Positions 1 to 64,000 of a stretch of DNA of 64,000 bases are shown here, piece by piece. How positions within the stretch are numbered: position 1 is the first letter of the stretch; each line of letters begins with the position of its first letter. The translations under genes were made by a program, and so were the position numbers. This stretch comes from Todiramphus chloris collaris. Its lineage: Eukaryota; Chordata; Aves; Coraciiformes; Alcedinidae. Where the stretch lies: NCBI GenBank assembly GCA_025345505.1, contig JANVCC010000011.1, forward strand, positions 2,179,849 to 2,243,848, read 5' to 3'. The notes below the pieces were generated by a model. It saw only the letters and a list, made by a program, of their open reading frames with translations, did not search any database and was not told the DNA's origin.

Positions 1-190
1 TTAAAAAAGCATCTAATTCCAGCCCCTCTGCCATAGGCAGGGATACCTTTCACTAGACCAGGTTGCTCAAAGCCCCATCTTGCCTCGCCTTGGACACTTC
101 CAGTGATAGAGCAACATCCACAATTTCTCTGGGCAGCTTGGTCCTTTAAAGAATTTCTTCTTAATATCTAATCTAAATCTACCTTCTTAT
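1..190 (-). repeat. CR1 LINE 3'-end fragment
   Basis: Antisense CR1 tail: motifs GGCAGGGATACC, CACTAGACCAGGTTGCTC and CTCTGGGCAGC in the order of the CR1 3' region, cut by the left window edge, so the 3' terminus may lie outside. Confidence 0.8.
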
Positions 191-1478
191 ATGTGCTTTT
201 GCAAGACCTGTAAGCGTGACTTCAGCTCAGCCAGAAGATACCCTTGAATACATGGAGAGCATCTCATGTGCTGAAGCACACCGAGTGACTTGATATGCCA
301 CCAAAAGGTGAAGAATGGTAGATGAAGCAGCAAACAGCCTCCGTGACTCAGTTTCCCCAGCTGCAAAATGAGTATTAAATTTTGCATGTGCAGCCAGTGA
401 GTCATGGAGTGTCTGTCCCCCTCTTGTCCAGGCTATTACAGGGCTGATGTCTCCCAGCACTGCCTCATGCTGCCCTGAGGGATATGATGGTGACTGCACC
501 ACAGGCACCCTGGAAGGGCAGAGCAAAGTCTCTACTTAATTTGTACAGTCCCTACTCAAGCAAAACACCCTCTGGAGTCATCAGGAGTCTCAGCAGGATA
601 AAGCAGGACTGGTATCTTCTGATTTGAACCCACTTAATCCTATTAGTCCCTGCATTTGGGGGTTGACCTCAGCCTCTCTGAAGGGCCGTCCTGAATTTCT
701 CCAGGACTATGAGAGATAAGAGGATAGTGTCAGGGCAGGCGGAGGGAGGATTTCACCGAAAATCCCAGCAAAGGGGTTCCTGCTGAGAAAAAAACCTCGC
801 AGGATTATAACAGCTTGCAGAAGCCCTGCTCTAGCCAGCACTAACTGCACTGAAAGAAGAGAGACTGCACAGCCAAGGCCAGACCATTAGGGACCACAAA
901 TACTAGAGGGTGAGGCAGCCACTCATTAGGACATGATAAGGACGGAGGAGAGCAGGGGAGCTGCCTTTATTAAAGGCATTTTCATCTCAAGTCATAGGCA
1001 CAGATGTGCAAGAGGCACATTGCACCTTCCTGGTTCTCTTGCATGATCTTGGAGAAAGTCATGTCCTCCATGCTTCAGTTTCCCTCTGTGTAATGAGGGT
1101 AGCACCATCCCCTGCTCCATAAATAGGCTAGGAACTTGTCCATAGGAAAAAAAACCAAAAACAAACAAAACAGTGGGTTAGTAATTAAGTTATAGGACTG
1201 AAATTAGTCTGGTGTTCAGATCTTACCTCTGCCATACATTATCTGGGTGGTGTCAGATCATCTAGAGACTGTTTTAAAAGGGAGCACTTCATGGGATTTA
1301 GAAAGAGCCCAAGTACTTAAATATCTCTGAAATCACTTCAGAAACAAGCTCCAGTGTACCGTGGGACACTTCAACTGACACCTCACAAATTTCATTTTGG
1401 GGTCCTGGTCCCAACATGGAATGGGTGCAGTGCTTCTTCTCCTGCCCTCTGTCTTGGAGTGAGGCCTGTGGTCTTGTA

Positions 1479-1547
1479 GATTCATGAGGCAGAAGGCTTG
1501 GAGGGCCAAGGGGATGATCTAGTCCAGTCTCCTTCACAACATGGCCT
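1479..1547 (-). repeat. Old CR1-type LINE tail fragment
   Basis: Antisense fragment with ATTCATGAGG, then GATGATCTAGTCCAGTCTCC and CACAACATGGCCTAG, resembling old amniote CR1 tails (a GATCATCTAGTCTGACCTCC type). Diverged. Confidence 0.55.
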
Positions 1548-1602
1548 AGTTATTCCTAACTGGAGCCAGTATTATAGAACTGGATAGAGCATCTATCTAG
1601 GG

Positions 1603-1653
1603 GATATATATATATCTCATTCTGTATAGTGTATATATACACCTACACACACC
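1603..1653. repeat. AT/GT dinucleotide-rich simple repeat
   Basis: Imperfect (AT)n followed by GTATATATAC and ACACAC tracts. Confidence 0.7.
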
Positions 1654-4600
1654 TTCCCTTGGATATTCCTGGATTTGTTCTCAGTTTATAGATTCAGTCT
1701 TTGTAGCTGCCTGAGCAATACAACCAAAGGGTCAAACCTGCATCTGAGCTAAGGGCTAATGGCTGTGGTTCAGCTGTTGGGCTGGCAGAGCCTGGATGTC
1801 TGAGAAGGTTGCTGCCTCCTGAATCTGTCTCAAAACAGGATATGCCACACAAGAATCTGCTCCCAAATTCACGCATTCATTGTAAAACACATCAGCTTGA
1901 ATTGGACCACCACATCCACATGTGTAACTTGCTCTGTTGATGGCAAGAATTGAGCAGCCCATGAAGAAGCCAGTCTGTGGTGACCTCACTGACACATGTT
2001 GGTCTGCTCAGCCCAAGCTAGTTGGGATTCCTTGAGCAGGGGTGGGCTGGATATTGAGCTTTCATGTTGGCATGGTGCTGTGTGGACATACCAGTGAGCT
2101 CAGGACCAGCAAGAGGACTTTCAGTGCAGCCCAAATACAGACCAGTACTGTGCAAGAAAGCCCTGCTCCAAGGAGAGTCTTAAAAGCATGTTCATATGCT
2201 AAATCTCGCTCTATTTTAAATACAGGCTTTAATCCTAATTTGTTTTTGTTGTGTGCCAAGCCTCGTATGTAGACCTTAGAAAGTCTGGGAGTTCATCTAT
2301 GGATAAAGAAGAGATGAAATTAGATTGCAAACACTGTTTGGCCAACGTGCAAGTGCAGTATTTTGCATAGGTCAGCTCAGCCTGCTAGGTCTGGATTATG
2401 CTGAAATTACACCTGACCTCCTTGCAAAAGGATACTTTATTTGATTAATTATTGTGTCTGTTGAAAAATACTCAAATCGCCGGTAGAGGCTGGTGCACAA
2501 AAGGAAATTGCCCTCCTCAAGAGGCTGTGCCCAGTGCTCTGCGGTGAGCTGGGATCGGATGCCACCGTCGTCCATTGTTCTGCTCTGGCTACATGAAAGC
2601 TCAGGGAGGGAGAAAAGGCCAGGTCTTTTGTTCAGCTTCTCTACCTGATGTCCTTTTTGGGGGGATTGAATGCAGGGCAAATCTATTGAACTTCCTGCTG
2701 GAGGCTTAAAAAATTGATGCCCATTTTCTGACTACTCTCAGATGAAAGGAGGCTTCATATTGATTCTCTGACTTGACAGAGAAAGGAATTTTCTGTGGTT
2801 TCATGCTTTAATGTAGCCTTTTTGGTGGGGACTCTTTCAGTTGAGGTGTCTCTCTCAGTGGTGCTGCTACCAAGACCCTTCAAATAGAGGATTGAGGGTC
2901 AAACCAACACTGCAGTCAGCTAAGCGGTCTTTTGACGTATTCCCAGCTGCTAGAGTACAGGGATAGGAGCCATCCAAGTGAAACCAGTCATCTCAGTCTT
3001 CCTTGGTGAAATGGGGAGAAATAATGCTGACTTCTCCAACAGGCTGAGTGAATCGGTTCATGGAAGCACCATAACTTGTCCCCATAGTTATGGAGGAGAT
3101 CTCAATTGACTGGATCAAATGCTGTGTCTGCATCTGAACAGCTCAGTCCCAATTGGGTGTCAGATGCGACTAAGAGCACAAAATAAATATCAAGAATCAC
3201 AAAGTCACATAAATGACAAAACTATCACTGGAGAGAGGGCAATGTGTGATGACTTGGCACAGAAAACCACAGCAGAGGTGTGTACTAATTAGACTCCTGT
3301 TCTAGAATTTGCATACTCCATGATAACCCAGGCTCATGTGGATGAAAACAGTTGACACTGATATTAGCGCTCTTGTGATCTGGTGCATGTGGCCAGGAGA
3401 TGAGGAAAAGCTCAGGCATTCCTCTGCACCATTGCTAGGTAGTAAGTGAATCACAGATGAGCTCTCGGTTCAACTCAAGAGTGTTGCACCCTTAGTATAT
3501 CTAAACACATGTAGGTTGTCAGCCTCACTGGAGAATTGTCCACCTTGCCCTAATCTGAAATACAAGAGTTTAGGTAACTGTTATGAGATTGGTTCTGGCA
3601 TGAAGAGGAACAAACAAGCTCTGAGATCCTGCAGCCAGAGTTGAGTGTCCATCGTCCTTTCACTGACAGGTGTGATGCTTTGCAAAAGCAAACAGGATGG
3701 AACAGCATTGCAGGCTGTGATTAATGGCTACAGCTCCAGGAGGAGGAAGGCACAGAGGACCACATTGCTTTCACTTACTTTCTTTTAAAACACTTCACAC
3801 CCAGCCTCCAGAGAGATCATCACCTTGGCATTTCATGGCATCCCAATTCGCAGCTCATTGAAACCATCATGGTTGGACTGAAGTCAGTTGTATCTCAGTT
3901 ATTTTGTATTTCTGGGAATCTGACCAGCGAGGATTTTTAGCTGAGTCAGACGAAATAACAGTGTTTACAATTTTTTAGCTGGTCTTCCTGACCAATGTGG
4001 AGAGCTCAGGTTTTCAGGGAGAAGTCAGATTTTTCAGAATCTTTCAGTTCTGCCAGAGGTCTGTTGATTTTAGGTTCTGAATTCTTTGGCTGGAAACTCT
4101 ACCTACTGCACAACCCCTGACACCTCTCTGTCACTCATGTTGAATAGATTACACCCTGTTTATTGGTGGTTTCAGTTACAAGCATCATTTCCCTGGGTTT
4201 CAGTTGCACTTGCAGAATGACAGACTGCAGTGTGCCTTAGTGCTGCACTTTATTCCTTGAGCTACCTGCATGAACAAAAAAAAAAAGCCAACCAAAAAAA
4301 CCAAACCCCCCAAAACCCATAAAGTACAGAAACACAAAGTATCTATGTATCTAATGCATCAAGACTGCTCCCACCCTGGGCTGTTTTACTGCTGTAAGTC
4401 ACCTTGGTGCCTGTAGTCTTTTCTCCATGTAGTTATTTGGCAGGTTGGCTGTGTTCTTCAGGATGACCAGAACATCCCTTTTTGTAAAAAAACCAAAACA
4501 AAACAAACCATCAAGTCTTCCCTGGGAAAAGCATCCACCCACCAGAAAGAGAAGCCTGACGGGAGTACCCTCAAATCTCATTAGTACTTAATCCTGTGTT

Positions 4601-5481
4601 TCTCATCACTGTAATGCTGAATGCATCAGGAATAGCTAGAGAAAAATCTGCATGTTCCCTAAAACAGCCCTCGCAGGCTGTTGTTTAGTTGCACGGTGTT
4701 GCATCTGTGACTAGAGGCCGAGGAGACTTTCTGAGGATCCAGGGCTTCACAATGGATCTTTGGCCCCCACTATCACCTCTATCTTTATGTGTCAGCTTGC
4801 AGTTCCACTTGAATTTCTCTTTTCCCCTCAGTTGTCCAGGCAGCTGGACCTGCAGTTGCTGGAGAGTTCATTCTTTACACCAAAATGCACCTCTTGTTCA
4901 ATGCAGCTATTCCTCTGTCTCCCAATACCAGTGTTCACTGGAAATCTGGTGTCCACTCAAGGCCTGATCCAAAGACTGTAGGGAAGGCTTTTCTTGACTT
5001 TCAGTGAATTGGATCAGAGTTTTTCCCAGAAAACATGCTCTGTGCTGATCACCTACCAGGTCATGTAGAGCCTGCAGGCAGGCTGTGTCATGGATGCACC
5101 AGTCACATGAGGAATGGTAATTCTAATGTTTTCTGCAGCTTATTGCTGTTGTGACCTCCCTTGCTGAGGTGACAGCTTCCTCGCATTCCTCGCATCACCT
5201 GTCAGCATGACCTCAAGCTGATCTTTCTGTGCGGAGGTGGCAATTAAGATATAAACAAGGGAACTTTCTCAGCAGGCAGCGTGCCTGCCAGGTGATGCTG
5301 GCTGTGTCCCCACATCTCCATCAGGAGAGTCTCACAATATTTGCTTACTTATAAAAAACTCAGGCAGTGTCATCCTGTATGTAAAAATATCAGCAAATAC
5401 TCTAGGTGCATTCCTGTTGCCATTGTATTCAGGACAATACTGTTGCTATTAATGGGAATGCAGCTTTTCTCCATGTTAAAA

Positions 5482-5595
5482 GAGATGGTGGGTAATCAAG
5501 CCAGTAGACTGGATTTTACTCTCCATCTAATCTGTACTGAGATGATGGGTAATCAAGCCAGAAGACTGGATTTTACTCTCCGTCTAATATGTACT
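5482..5595. repeat. 57-bp tandem duplication, two copies
   Basis: Unit 1 is 5482-5538 and unit 2 is 5539-5595. Both read GAGATGrTGGGTAATCAAGC at the start and differ at only a few positions. Fifty-seven is a multiple of three, so a chance reading frame carries a 19-residue repeat. It lies just upstream of a CR1 copy and has no known function. Confidence 0.9.
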
Positions 5596-5640
5596 GAGGG
5601 AGTTAGAAATTATTTTTTCTTGCAAGGATGAAGATATTGC

Positions 5641-5911
5641 AACAGAACAAGGGGTGATGGTTTTAAACTAAAAGAGAGGAGATTCAGACTAGAGAGAAGG
5701 AAGAAATCTCTTTACACTGAGGGTGGTGAGATGCTGGCTCAGGTTGCCTGGAATGGTGATGGATGCCCCATCCCTGGAACCATTCCAGGTGAGGTTACCT
5801 GGGCCTGTGAGTAACCTGCTCTAGTTGCAGATGTCCCTGCTCCCTGCAGGGGGGGGTGGACTAGATGAGCTTGAAAATCCCTCCTGACCCAAACCATTCT
5901 GTGATTTTATC
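5641..5911 (+). repeat. CR1 LINE, 5'-truncated, sense strand
   Basis: Ends with GACTAGATGAG, CCAAACCATTCTGTGATT, the CR1 3' terminus. Shares the GTTGCAGATGTCCCTGCTCC segment with the copy at 40780-41140, so the two belong to the same subfamily. Confidence 0.9.
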
Positions 5912-7944
5912 ATATTTGTGCCATGAGAAGGGAAGGTCTAAGTGAATGGCCATTACCACAAATGTTTCGGTCTAAGGCTTAGGCAGGAAAAATTGTGGAG
6001 GAGAAAAGGCACTTGTCTCTGAGGTCTGACCTTTTATTCACCATTTCTCAGATGAACAGTAAAATACATTACAAAATCTTTAATCCTTCTCAGATCCCTT
6101 GCTGGAGGGCAGGAGGTAAAAGCAGCAGTGTGCAGGGGGCATCGATGTGTTAATTCTCTTTGCTCAGCTAAGGTGATACATGACTTCTCTGCCAGTCAAG
6201 TGAATTAGACATAAGGAGAATTAACTTCTCTTGTTTATTCACACCATTAAGTGCCCATTCTCCCAAAGACAGGCTGCACACAAAGCTTGGTGCAGGAGGG
6301 GACAGACTCACTGAATGTGAATGCATACACCCTGTAAATTAATTATTCATTTTCTTTACTGCATCTGCAGACAGGAAAAATCACATGGATGTGCAACTTC
6401 CAAGAGAAAGGATCAGAAGTTACATTTAGAATGAAATACCTGAATTTCCTCTAACCAATGCTTAATGAGCATGTGCTCTGGAGGATTAGCACTGCAAAGT
6501 GATCCCCCAGGCAGTATGGCCAGTCATGTGGTTGGACTCCGGTCCTGAAGTGCCAACAAGGAGTGCAGAAATGCCAGTTAAACAGATTAGATTAGCAACC
6601 CCCTTCTTTGCAATTGAAGGATAATGGTTTCGTTCAGGTTCCTCAGACTTTCTCCCTCCAGAGTTGAGCTCTATCAGGTTCCTCTTGCATTTGGCATCTT
6701 TTCAGAACCATGAAAGCCATGGTGTAGGTCACTGTGGTGGAGATCTTCTACTGAAGCACTCCTGCTGACCACTGCTTGCAAGCAAGTACACGTATAATTC
6801 CATGTCACACATCACTGCATCCAGAAGTAGTTTAAAGCTCCTTTAGCTTCACCCCACTTCCTCCCTCAGATGCTCTCTTCAGATGATGCTCAACTAGTGA
6901 TACCCAGAAAGCTACAAAATTATTAACATTTACAAAACATACACTTTCCAGAGGAGTAGTTTTGTGCTCTTGTGTTATGTGTGAGTGATTTGGGAGAGGT
7001 TCTGGGTACATTTACTTTAGCCCAGCTCATTGTCATACCGCAGGCAGCTGTGGAGCTTCACATAGGAACTGAAGGTGGGATTGAAGTGCCCTACACTTAC
7101 CTGCCAGTGAAGGTCACAGAGTCCAGATGGCCAGCTCATTCCACCGAGGGTCCCGTGAATTAACAGGCAGTTGATCTCCCTGGTGTTCAGACAAGCCCAA
7201 TCCTTCTTACTGATCCCTGTGGGAAGAACAGGGAGGGCAGTCTGCTGCTCCCCCTGCCCTTCCCTTTTGGGATTTTCCCTGCTGAGAAAGCCATAGAGAA
7301 AGCTGGCTGCCTGTTACGTACAACCTCCCCTGCAACAGCACTGTGACGGGGCTTACAAAGCATGGAACAAGAGCAAACCTGGTGGCTTGGGCTGTATGAT
7401 AGACCTTCAGGAAAAAAAAAAAAAAAACACAAAACAACATAACACAAGTCCCGTTTAAAAGCAGACTGTGTTTGATATGTAAATACTCTTCCAAACCTGA
7501 CACAATAACAATTCAGTATCACCACGGGCAGGGCTGAGCAGAATGCCCACATAGAGGGTAGTTGTTGTGCTGGAAGCCAGGGCAACCATGAGACAGTGCT
7601 TTGCTTTAGCAGCAGAAGGATAAACAGGTGAAGGAGCACTTCTGAGACTTGAACCTGTGGCTTTAACCCAGCCCATGGGAAGAGATTCCCCCATGCATGG
7701 CTTTTGCAACATGGATGCCCAATGGGGCACTCTCACCTAGGGCACTTGGCTGATTAGCATGCAAATCAATAATGACTGGAATACTTAGGAGCTCCCCTGT
7801 TGGTTGAGATCCCTGTTTTTCAGAGAGGGAAACTGAGGCAAGGTACTACAAGATGTCTTGTTCATAGCTGATGTCCTTCAACCAAGGAACTCAAACTGCT
7901 ACTCAGCCCAGTGTTCAACACTGCCCCTATGATCATCATGTTAC

Positions 7945-8063
7945 AGACCTAGGAAGGACCTCTGTGGAACCTCACCCAGCGCCTGCTCTGAGCCGAACCA
8001 GAATTTCAGACGATTTTGCATAGAGGAGATTCATCAGCATCCCTAGGCAGCCTGTCTCAGGAA
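7945..8063 (-). repeat. Possible diverged CR1 tail
   Basis: AGGAAGGACCTCTGTGGAACC, then GCCTGCTCTGAGC and TAGGCAGCCTGTCTCAGG, follow the order of an antisense CR1 tail but are heavily diverged. Confidence 0.35.
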
Positions 8064-9926
8064 TCACTACTTGGCAGGATTAGAAAGTTATTTTCAATTA
8101 AGGAGAAGAAGAATAATTTAATGTGCTACAGAGAAGATTCAAACTGAGAATTAGGAAAATTGCCACACAGCCTTTCAGATATTAAAGTGGGTGCACAATT
8201 TGCTACCAGTCATCTATCTTCTAGAAAACACAAAATTAATTCATTAAATGTGGTCTGTGACTAAAATTTGCGTAGTGAGTATTTCCTAATGAACAGTGAT
8301 GCCTTGGCTGCTCTCAGGGCACCAGTTCCTTCTTCAGGGAAAGGAGAGATGGGCAATATAGAGGGATCATGTAGGTGGTTTCAGAAGCGGGCTGTTTTCA
8401 TTAAGGTTGTGAAAGCACTTAAGTGGGCAACTACTACAATTTTCTGTAGGGAAGTTTTTTGCCTTCAAATATGTGGGCAGTAAAAATGTAGAGGTGGAGC
8501 AGGCAGCATGGTAAAGAAAAGGGGAATAACTGGAAATGATGTGGAGTCTTTGCAGTCCCTGCAGGAACAAATAGAAATAAATCCTGCCTTTCTAGCTATG
8601 ATGGGAACATCTGTATTTTCCACTGCAGCTGAGAAGCTACAGAAAATTCAGCCAGCAGGATCAGCACCAAAGACTAAGTCCTATGTTACTGAATGACATG
8701 AGTGCAGATGCTGCTGGTAGGGGAGGAAGATCTCTTTCCTTGCCATGAGGAAAGTGTGTTGGGACACTGGCACAAGGCATTATCACTCCTGGGTTTTGCA
8801 ATACTGAGTCTGTCCCATGTTGTGTCTCTTTGGGACACTTCACCTGGAGATGATTGAGGGATAGGGTGGAAAGACTTTTCTATTCCCTCCCATGCACCCA
8901 AGAAATGCTCTCCTCTTGGTGGACAAAGCACAATAATAAAATGATGGCTAAAACCTGAAACAAAATAGTCAGGTTTGTATGAAAAATCTGGACCACTTTG
9001 TCATTGTGAAGGGAAATCTTGTGTCCTAAAAGATCAGCCTTCATGTGCCCAGAGTCTTATGGCAGTCATGTCTCTCAGTTGAAGTGCCTTTTTGTTTGCT
9101 TTTTAAGACAGGAGCATTTTTACTATACTGGAAAACATATGTATATAATATAACATAAAATATAACAATTCCTGATTGCCATGTAGCAAGGATGACTTGG
9201 AGGTTAAAAGATGCAGAAATTAAATTCCTTGAAAGTGTTTTTTCACTCATACACACCAAATCCATTTAATGCCAGGAGCACTGTGAAGTGTTAGCACATA
9301 CCAGCAAGCACAAACCCAGGACCAGCATGGGACTTTCCCGTGTAAATCCCACAAAGGTACAGTTTGCACAAAGGGCAGGAGCAGAGTGTGGGGATACTCA
9401 GTCCAGTCCAGGTATTAGTTGCAGGCTGTGGTGGAGGGCTTGGTGTTCTATTTCCTCTTCCAAAAGCAGTTTTGATAGAAAGATGATAATCTATCCATTG
9501 TGAACTGTAAGGACAGGGCTCCCCTTCTCCATGTGCTTTAATTCATACCACGGGATTTGATGACACATGTAGTAAATCAGTATCAGTCTGTTTGGCAGGT
9601 TAATCCTTGGATAACTTTCTAGGACTCAGTTTACAAAATATTACTTGCATAAGCAACCTCCAGTCCCACTCTCATTCACCGCGGTGCAGGCATTAATCTG
9701 GATGTATTAAAGGATTGTCTCTCACCGTCTGGTATTACTATTAGGACAGTGTTGGGAGTTTAAATACTCATAGACTTATTCCACACTCAGGGGCTGCATC
9801 TGTCCCTTTAGGAATGAGACAGTCCCTGAGCTAGGGTCTATGAGTTAGGGTGCCAGTTCACTAATTGCTGATTTCTTTTGGTTTAGGTCCATTCCTGTTT
9901 ATTGCTGATGTGTTTATACAGGAACC

Positions 9927-64000
<54,074 letters not shown>

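Larger units (their letters stand above)
191..9921. other. Non-coding sequence 5' of the MYO7A start-codon exon
   Basis: No coding exon of a known gene was recognised on either strand. It holds CR1 fragments (1479-1547, 5641-5911, perhaps 7945-8063), a 57-bp tandem duplication (5482-5595), AT dinucleotide tracts near 1603-1653 and an A run near 7411. The start-codon exon has an upstream acceptor, so a 5' UTR exon and promoter must lie here or further left; neither can be identified by eye and there is no CpG-rich island. Confidence 0.6.

Noticed and set aside
7187-7639. 150-codon minus-strand frame
   Set aside because: Includes a poly-Phe run from an A tract and no known domain; probably chance.
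1-9921. CAPN5 or OMP exons, expected upstream from mammalian gene order
   Set aside because: Scanned both strands for calpain or OMP wording and found none; these genes probably lie left of the window if synteny holds.

Overview
The window comes from a vertebrate nuclear genome, almost certainly a bird. Evidence for a bird: many 5'-truncated CR1 LINE tails ending in the ATTCTATG octamer motif, low CpG, long introns with GT-AG junctions, and a solo retroviral LTR of a type I remember from neoavian birds. No bacterial or viral gene layout is present.

The only gene I can support is the 5' half of MYO7A (unconventional myosin VIIa) on the + strand. Eighteen coding exons were placed by hand from splice sites, phase continuity and protein similarity. 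The start codon is at 9927 and the last exon begins at 63991 and runs off the right edge. The first seventeen exons join without a frame break into 729 codons. They cover the motor domain from the N-terminal SH3-like subdomain to the end of the converter. Residue numbering matches human MYO7A as I remember it, with no indel (P-loop 158-165, switch I Arg212, switch II 437-442).

Layout: 1-9921 is non-coding sequence 5' of the start codon, holding CR1 fragments, a 57-bp tandem duplication and simple repeats; no promoter or 5' UTR exon is recognisable. 9922-9944 is the tiny start-codon exon. 9945-31699 is a 21.8-kb first coding intron with several CR1s, an AATAG microsatellite, a solo LTR flanked by a 5-bp target duplication, and an exon-like or ORF-rich island at 28.09-29.2 kb. 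31700-49471 is a dense run of motor exons (2-14) with CR1s in several introns. 49472-58335 is an 8.9-kb intron. 58336-62613 carries loop 2, the SH helices and the converter. 63991 to the end opens the neck exon.

No new system is evident. The points most worth a second look are the possible alternative short N-terminus (Met12) served by the large first intron, the LTR carrying a perfect CRE palindrome inside that intron, the unexplained island at 28.1-29.2 kb, and CR1 copies lying very close to splice acceptors.
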